Below, one piece after another: positions 59,779-64,000 of a stretch of 64,000 nucleotides of DNA. The position numbers and the translations under genes are program-made. Source of the DNA: DATHTK01 sp035463295 (GTDB lineage: Bacteria > Actinomycetota > Rubrobacteria > Rubrobacterales > Rubrobacteraceae); the NCBI GenBank assembly GCA_035463295.1, contig DATHTK010000052.1, positions 1 to 64,000 on the forward strand, in the 5' to 3' direction. The notes beneath the pieces were generated by a model. The model made no database searches. It had not been told where the DNA came from and saw nothing but the letters and a program-made list of their open reading frames with translations. The number at the start of each line of letters is the position of its first letter. The stretch's first letter is position 1.

Positions 59779-60924
59779 GTGGACATATTAAACCAGGAGT
59801 CACGGCTCACGGCGCCGGTACGGGGGAGCGATCACGTCCGGGGGCCGGAAAACGCACCGGTAACCCTCGTGCAGTACGGGGACTACGAGTGCCCGCACTG
59901 CGCCCGGGCGCACCCGGTAGTGCGGGAGGCGCTTGACCGGGCCGATGGGCGACTGCGCTTCGTCTTCAGGCACTTTCCCCTCGACTCGGTGCATCAGAAC
60001 TCTCGCCTCGCCGCCGAAGCGGCCGAGGCCGCGGGAGCGCAGGGCATGTTCTGGGAGATGCACGATCTGCTCTACGAGGAGCGGGGCCGCCTCTCGGAGA
60101 GCGACCTCGTGCGCCACGCGGCCCGGCTCGGGCTCGACTCGGTGCGCTTCGAGGAGGATCTGACCTCCCGCCGGCACGCCGCGCGCCTGAGCGAAGACCG
60201 CGCCGGCGGCGAGAGAAGCGGCGTCGGCGGGACGCCCACCTTCTTCCTCAACGGGGTGCGCTACCGCGGCTCGCTCGATGCCGAGTCCCTGCTCGCGGAG
60301 GTCGAGCGAATAGTCGGGGGGTCAGAGGCGTCCCCCCGCGTCGCGCGGGACCCCATAGACGAGGTCTGCTCCGAGGACCGCGAGGTCGACACGCGCACCC
60401 TCAAGAAGGTCGTACAGCTCGCCGTCGAGATAGCGCGTGAGGGGCGCGAGGGGCGCAAGATCGGCACGCTCTTCGTCGTCGGGGACTCCGAGGCGGTGAT
60501 GGAGCGCTCGAAGCCCCTGATCCTGGATCCCCTCTTCGGCCACCCCGACGAGGCGAAGCGCATAGAGGACCCGAACGCGCGCGAGACCATAAAGGAGCTG
60601 GCCCAGCTCGACGGCGCCTTCGTCATCTCCGACGGGGGCGTGGTCCTCTCGGCGACCCGTTACGTGGATGCGGTCTCCGACGACCTGGAGCTGCCGCTGG
60701 GACTGGGCAGCCGGCACGTGGCCGGCGCCTCGGTGTCGAGCCGCACGAACGCCGTAGCGGTCGTCGTCTCCGAGAGCTCGATGGTGCGGGTCTTCGACGA
60801 CGGGAAGGTCGTCGCGGAGATCGTGCCGGAGATCTGGATGCTAAACGGGTACGCGGGCCGGTTCGGCGACCCATACCGGACGCGCAACGAGGGCGAGTTC
60901 GCCGTAGTTCGCAGGAGGGAGTAA
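59779..60924 (+). CDS. Fusion of DsbA-like thiol oxidoreductase and diadenylate cyclase
   Basis: 381 residues. Residues about 18-180 are a DsbA/FrnE-type thioredoxin fold, with the redox motif YGDYECPHC (Cys38, Cys41), RHFPLDSVHQNSRLAAEAAEAAG and the cis-Pro loop GGTPTFFLNG. Residues about 205-350 are a DisA-type diadenylate cyclase domain, closest to the archaeal DacZ pattern: TLKKVVQLAVEIAREGREGRKIG, TIKELAQLDGAFVIS (DGA 278-280), GLGSRHVAGAS (RH 312-313, third position V) and AVVVSESSMVRVF. GTG 59779 follows GGGAGGG by eight bases. No signal peptide. It probably makes c-di-AMP under redox control; DUF924 follows by three bases. Confidence 0.85.
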   Translation: MDILNQESRLTAPVRGSDHVRGPENAPVTLVQYGDYECPHCARAHPVVREALDRADGRLRFVFRHFPLDSVHQNSRLAAEAAEAAGAQGMFWEMHDLLYEERGRLSESDLVRHAARLGLDSVRFEEDLTSRRHAARLSEDRAGGERSGVGGTPTFFLNGVRYRGSLDAESLLAEVERIVGGSEASPRVARDPIDEVCSEDREVDTRTLKKVVQLAVEIAREGREGRKIGTLFVVGDSEAVMERSKPLILDPLFGHPDEAKRIEDPNARETIKELAQLDGAFVISDGGVVLSATRYVDAVSDDLELPLGLGSRHVAGASVSSRTNAVAVVVSESSMVRVFDDGKVVAEIVPEIWMLNGYAGRFGDPYRTRNEGEFAVVRRRE

Positions 60925-60927
60925 CGC

Positions 60928-61473
60928 TTGGGCCCCGAGGACGTGCTGCGGTTCTGGTTCGGAGAAGAGGACGCCTGGCGCGAGGAGTGGTTCACCAAGA
61001 GCGAGGACTTCGACCGCGAGATCCGGGACCGCTTCGAGACGCTCTACGAGAGCGCGGCGTCCGGCACCCTCGACGACTGGCGGGAGAGCGCCGAGGGCGC
61101 CCTAGCGCTCGTCATAGTGCTCGACCAGTTCCCGCGCAATATGTTTCGTGGCGATCCGAAGTGCTACGCCACTGACGAGAAGGCGCTAGCGACGGCTAAG
61201 CACGCACTCGACCGGGCGCTGGACCGTGAGCTCCCACCCACCCGGCGGTCCTTTCTCTACATGCCGTTCATGCACTGCGAGGACCTCGAGGACCAGCGCC
61301 GCTCCGTCGAACTCTTCCGCAGCCTCGACTCGGGGGAGTCGGCGGCCTACGCCGTCCGGCATATGGAGATAGTCGAGCGATTCGGGCGCTTTCCGCACCG
61401 CAACGAGGTGCTCGGCCGCGCGACGACATCAGAAGAAGCGGAGTTCTTGAAGGAGCCGGGATCCTCTTTCTAG
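60928..61473 (+). CDS. DUF924 family protein
   Basis: 181 residues from TTG 60928, three bases after the fusion gene and following GGAGGGA. It carries the family motifs: VLRFWFGEEDAWREEWFTKSEDFDREIRDRF, ALALVIVLDQFPRNMFRGDPKCYATDEKA, SFLYMPFMHCEDLEDQRRSVELF and RHMEIVERFGRFPHRNEVLGR. The function of DUF924 is not known; the fold is TPR-like. The tight spacing implies joint expression with the DsbA/diadenylate cyclase protein, which could point to a shared role. Confidence 0.9.
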   Translation: MGPEDVLRFWFGEEDAWREEWFTKSEDFDREIRDRFETLYESAASGTLDDWRESAEGALALVIVLDQFPRNMFRGDPKCYATDEKALATAKHALDRALDRELPPTRRSFLYMPFMHCEDLEDQRRSVELFRSLDSGESAAYAVRHMEIVERFGRFPHRNEVLGRATTSEEAEFLKEPGSSF

Positions 61474-61489
61474 CGGCGGGGGGCGCGTG

Positions 61490-63091
61490 ATGTACGCGAG
61501 CAAGCCGCCATGCGACGAAGGTGTCATCCGGGGCAAGAAGGGCGACGCCCCCTGCCCCAGCGCGTCCGGGCCGTGGGTGCTGGCGGCGACGATCATCGCC
61601 TCGGGCATGGGGTTCATGGATGGCACGGTAGTCAACGTGGCGCTACCGGTGATCCAGGACGAGCTCGGCGCGAGCGCCGTGGACGCGCTCTGGATCGTCG
61701 AGTCCTACGCCCTGATGCTCGCGGCCCTGATCCTCGTCGGCGGGTCTCTGGGCGACCGTTACGGGCGGCGCCGGGTCTTTCTCGTGGGCGTCTCCCTCTT
61801 CACGCTGGCCTCGGCGTGGTGCGGGCTCGCCCCGGACCCCGGGCAGCTCATCGCGGCCCGCACCGTACAGGGGATCGGCGGGGCGCTCATGATCCCGGGC
61901 TCACTGGCGATCATCAGCGCCTCCTTCTCGGAGGAGAACCGCGGCAAGGCGATCGGTACGTGGTCCGGGTTCTCGGGCATCACCGCCGCGATAGGGCCGG
62001 TCGTCGGCGGCTTCCTCATAGACAACGTCTCGTGGCGGGCGGCCTTTTTGATCAACATCCCCCTCGCCGCACTGGTGCTCTTTATCGCTATCCGCCGCGT
62101 CCCCGAGAGCCGGGACCCGGGCGCCCGCCGCCTCGACGTACGCGGCGCCGCGCTCGCCACGGTCGGCCTCTGCGGCCTGGTCTTCGGTCTGATCGAGGCG
62201 GCGAACCGCTCCCTCACGGACCCGGCGGTCTTCCTACCCCTGGTCGTGGGCCTCGCCAGCCTCGCGGCGTTCGTCTACAACGAGGGCCGGAGCCGCGAAC
62301 CGATGATGCCGCTCTCGCTCTTCCGGTCGAGGAACTTCTCGGGGGCGAACCTCTTGACGATGCTCCTGTACATGGGCCTCGGCGGCGCGCTCTACTTCTT
62401 CCCGTTCGTCCTCATACAGGTCCACGGCTACTCGGCGACGGCGGCCGGGAGCGCCTTTCTGCCGTTTATCGTCCTGACGTTTCTGCTCAGCAGGTGGGCC
62501 GGCGGCCTCGTGACGAGCGTCGGGCCGAAGGTGCCGCTGACCGTCGGCCCGGTCATAACCGCCGTCGGCTTTGTCCTCTTCGCCCTCCCAGACACCGGCG
62601 GTTCGTACTGGACGACGTTCTTCCCGGCGGTAGTGGTGATGGGCTTCGGGATGTCGCTCGTGATCGCACCGCTCACCACGACGGCGATGAACTCCGTCGA
62701 GGGCCGGCACTCGGGGCTCGCCTCCGGCGTGAACAACGCCGTCTCGCGCACCGCGGGCCTGCTCGCCGTCGCCATCATGGGCGTCTTCGTCTTCTCGGCC
62801 TTCTCCGCCGCCCTCGACTCGCGCCTCGCTGGACTCGACCTCTCTGGCGAGGAGCGAGCCGCGATGGAGGCGCAGAAAGCAAACCTGGGCGCGGCCCAAC
62901 CTCCAGGTGGCATCAGCGCGGAGACGGCCGGCGCCGTCGAGCGGGCGGTGGACGAGTCGTTCGTCGGCGGCTTCCGCGTCGCCATGTCTATCGCGGCGGG
63001 TCTGGCGCTCGCGAGCGCGCTCGCGAGCGCGCTCATCATCGAGGGCAAGGGGAGCCGCGAGAGGTTCGCGGGTGAAGCGGCGCCCGCCTAG
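61490..63091 (+). CDS. MFS efflux transporter (EmrB/QacA type)
   Basis: 533 residues, 14 helices. MGFMDGTVVNVALPVIQDELGAS, GGSLGDRYGRRRVFLVG (motif A) and GFSGITAAIGPVVGGFLIDNVSWRAAF (motif C) are typical of DHA2 drug pumps. A soluble loop near 440-490 precedes the final helix. The C-terminal end has a repeated ALASALASAL stretch. The start is GTG 61487 or ATG 61490; either gives almost the same protein. It is 16 bases after DUF924 on the same strand, but its role looks unrelated. Confidence 0.9.
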   Translation: MYASKPPCDEGVIRGKKGDAPCPSASGPWVLAATIIASGMGFMDGTVVNVALPVIQDELGASAVDALWIVESYALMLAALILVGGSLGDRYGRRRVFLVGVSLFTLASAWCGLAPDPGQLIAARTVQGIGGALMIPGSLAIISASFSEENRGKAIGTWSGFSGITAAIGPVVGGFLIDNVSWRAAFLINIPLAALVLFIAIRRVPESRDPGARRLDVRGAALATVGLCGLVFGLIEAANRSLTDPAVFLPLVVGLASLAAFVYNEGRSREPMMPLSLFRSRNFSGANLLTMLLYMGLGGALYFFPFVLIQVHGYSATAAGSAFLPFIVLTFLLSRWAGGLVTSVGPKVPLTVGPVITAVGFVLFALPDTGGSYWTTFFPAVVVMGFGMSLVIAPLTTTAMNSVEGRHSGLASGVNNAVSRTAGLLAVAIMGVFVFSAFSAALDSRLAGLDLSGEERAAMEAQKANLGAAQPPGGISAETAGAVERAVDESFVGGFRVAMSIAAGLALASALASALIIEGKGSRERFAGEAAPA

Positions 63092-63151
63092 ACTCACGAC
63101 ACGAGAGCGCCCGCGCTCGTCTCCCGGAGCGAGTCGAGAGGAGAGACTCCT

Positions 63152-64000
63152 TTGCCGGATCTGATCACGGGCTTCGCCCTCGTCGCGGTGGTGCTGGTCG
63201 TCGCTGGCCTGACCTCGGGGTTCGTGGAGCGGGCGCCGCTCTCGTTCCCGATCATCTTCCTCGGCCTCGGATTTCTTATCGGGGGGCACGGCCTAGGGGT
63301 GCTCGAGATCGGGGTGGAGGACCCGGTGCTGGAGACGGTCGCGACGCTCACCCTCGCGCTCGTGCTCTGCCTCGAAGGCATGCGCATCGGGAACGAGAGC
63401 ATGGAGGGGGCCGGCGCCGTCCCGGTGCTCTCCCTGGGTCCTGGGACCATCATCATAATATCCGTCGTCGCCAGCGGGTCGCACTTCCTGCTCGGGACCT
63501 CGCTCGTCGAGTCGCTCCTGCTCGGCACCATCCTGGCCTCGACCGACCCGGTGGTCTTGCGGGACGTCGTGCGCGACGAGCGAATCCCGCGCTCCGTCCG
63601 CCAGGCGTTGAACATCGAGGCCGGCACGAACGATATCGTGGTCCTCCCGATACTGCTCGTCCTGATCGCGGTCGCAAACGCCGAGGCGACCGGCGCCGCC
63701 GGCTGGGCACTATTCGCGGCCCAGATCCTGCTCCTCGGACCGGCCGTGGGGTTCGCGATAGGCACGGGCGCGGCCTGGCTCATGAGCCGCGCCGACGAGC
63801 GGTACGCGATCAGCGAGGTCTACCAGTCGCTCTACGGGATAGGGATCATCCTCGCCGCCTTTTCCACCGCCCAGGCCCTCGGCGGGGACGGTTTCCTGGC
63901 CGCTTTCGCTGCCGGCTTTGCGATCGCGATCCTGAACTTCGACCTGTGCGAGTGCTTTCTGAACTACGGCGAGACGACCGCGGAGATGGCGATGCTCCTC
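63152..64000 (+). CDS. Cation:proton antiporter (CPA1/NhaP type), cut by window end
   Basis: 283 residues visible, frame open to the last base. Helices start at TGFALVAVVLVVAGLTSGFV; ASTDPVVLRDVVRDERIPRSVRQALNIEAGTNDIVVLP is the family ion-binding and signature region. It is a separate, shorter-spaced relative of the antiporter at 1.8-3.1 kb, which reads GLND at the corresponding place. TTG 63152 follows GGAG by eight bases. The C-terminal third lies outside the window. Confidence 0.88.
   Translation, partial: MPDLITGFALVAVVLVVAGLTSGFVERAPLSFPIIFLGLGFLIGGHGLGVLEIGVEDPVLETVATLTLALVLCLEGMRIGNESMEGAGAVPVLSLGPGTIIIISVVASGSHFLLGTSLVESLLLGTILASTDPVVLRDVVRDERIPRSVRQALNIEAGTNDIVVLPILLVLIAVANAEATGAAGWALFAAQILLLGPAVGFAIGTGAAWLMSRADERYAISEVYQSLYGIGIILAAFSTAQALGGDGFLAAFAAGFAIAILNFDLCECFLNYGETTAEMAMLL

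Noticed and set aside
63008..63040. GCGCTCGCGA-type tandem repeat
   Set aside because: It lies in the MFS coding sequence and encodes an Ala/Leu/Ser-rich helix; no separate element is needed.
1..64000. Mobile elements, CRISPR arrays, prophage genes
   Set aside because: No transposase, integrase, phage structural gene or regularly spaced repeat was found in either strand.

Overview
The window is 64 kb of high-GC, gene-dense chromosome with no insertion sequence, CRISPR array, rRNA or tRNA that I can see. The organism is most likely an actinobacterium of the Rubrobacter type. That is inferred from the GC bias, many GTG/TTG starts and leaderless-looking promoters, an archaeal-type prolyl-tRNA synthetase, PAC2, an FmdB zinc ribbon, DUF456, and small secreted calcium-binding-like proteins. 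The genus is a guess; the actinobacterial assignment is firmer.

Layout. 1-9.2 kb (+): envelope and stress genes: DUF1269, a GAP-family membrane protein, a cation/proton antiporter, two AI-2E permeases, a HerA-like ATPase, a BrkB-like protein and an HdeD-like protein. 9.3-16 kb (-): a PLP aminotransferase, dnaE, an FmdB protein with a coupled small membrane protein, and a GNAT acetyltransferase. 16-22 kb (-): a biosynthetic operon metX-metY-lysC-hom-asd headed by a SAM-I riboswitch and a good promoter. 22-27 kb (-): an RlpA-like secreted protein, proS, a BASS transporter and serS. 27-32.3 kb: a small polyketide locus. A membrane protein, nitroreductase, type III polyketide synthase and isoprenylcysteine-type methyltransferase lie on (-); a FabF-like ketosynthase, peroxiredoxin and DUF456 protein lie divergently on (+). 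32.4-41 kb (-): PAC2, a PQQ-type sugar dehydrogenase, aat, asparaginase (apparently starting at CTG), an amidohydrolase, a Crp/Fnr regulator, a CNNM/CBS protein and a ferritin-like protein.

41-48.2 kb (-) is a complete glycerol/dihydroxyacetone locus: glpP, a structured leader, glpK, dhaK, glpF, dhaL, dhaM, glpD, with strong hairpins between some genes. 48.3-51.8 kb holds an orphan response regulator, tiny secreted proteins, and a Clp-N/helix-turn-helix pair under a consensus, apparently leaderless promoter that overlaps two identical dyads. At 51.9-53 kb lies selD, which reads through an in-frame UGA exactly at the active site, so SelD itself appears to be a selenoprotein.

53-64 kb (+) carries an AEC transporter, a MarR regulator with a 20-bp palindromic operator and an MFS pump, rhodanese, a double universal stress protein, an MhqO/MhqD-like pair, an unusual cytosolic DsbA-like/diadenylate cyclase fusion, DUF924, a second MFS pump and a truncated antiporter.

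The strongest points for follow-up are the DsbA-diadenylate cyclase fusion, the Sec-containing SelD, the autoregulated HTH/Clp-N module, the type III PKS locus, and the SAM-riboswitch and GlpP-controlled operons.
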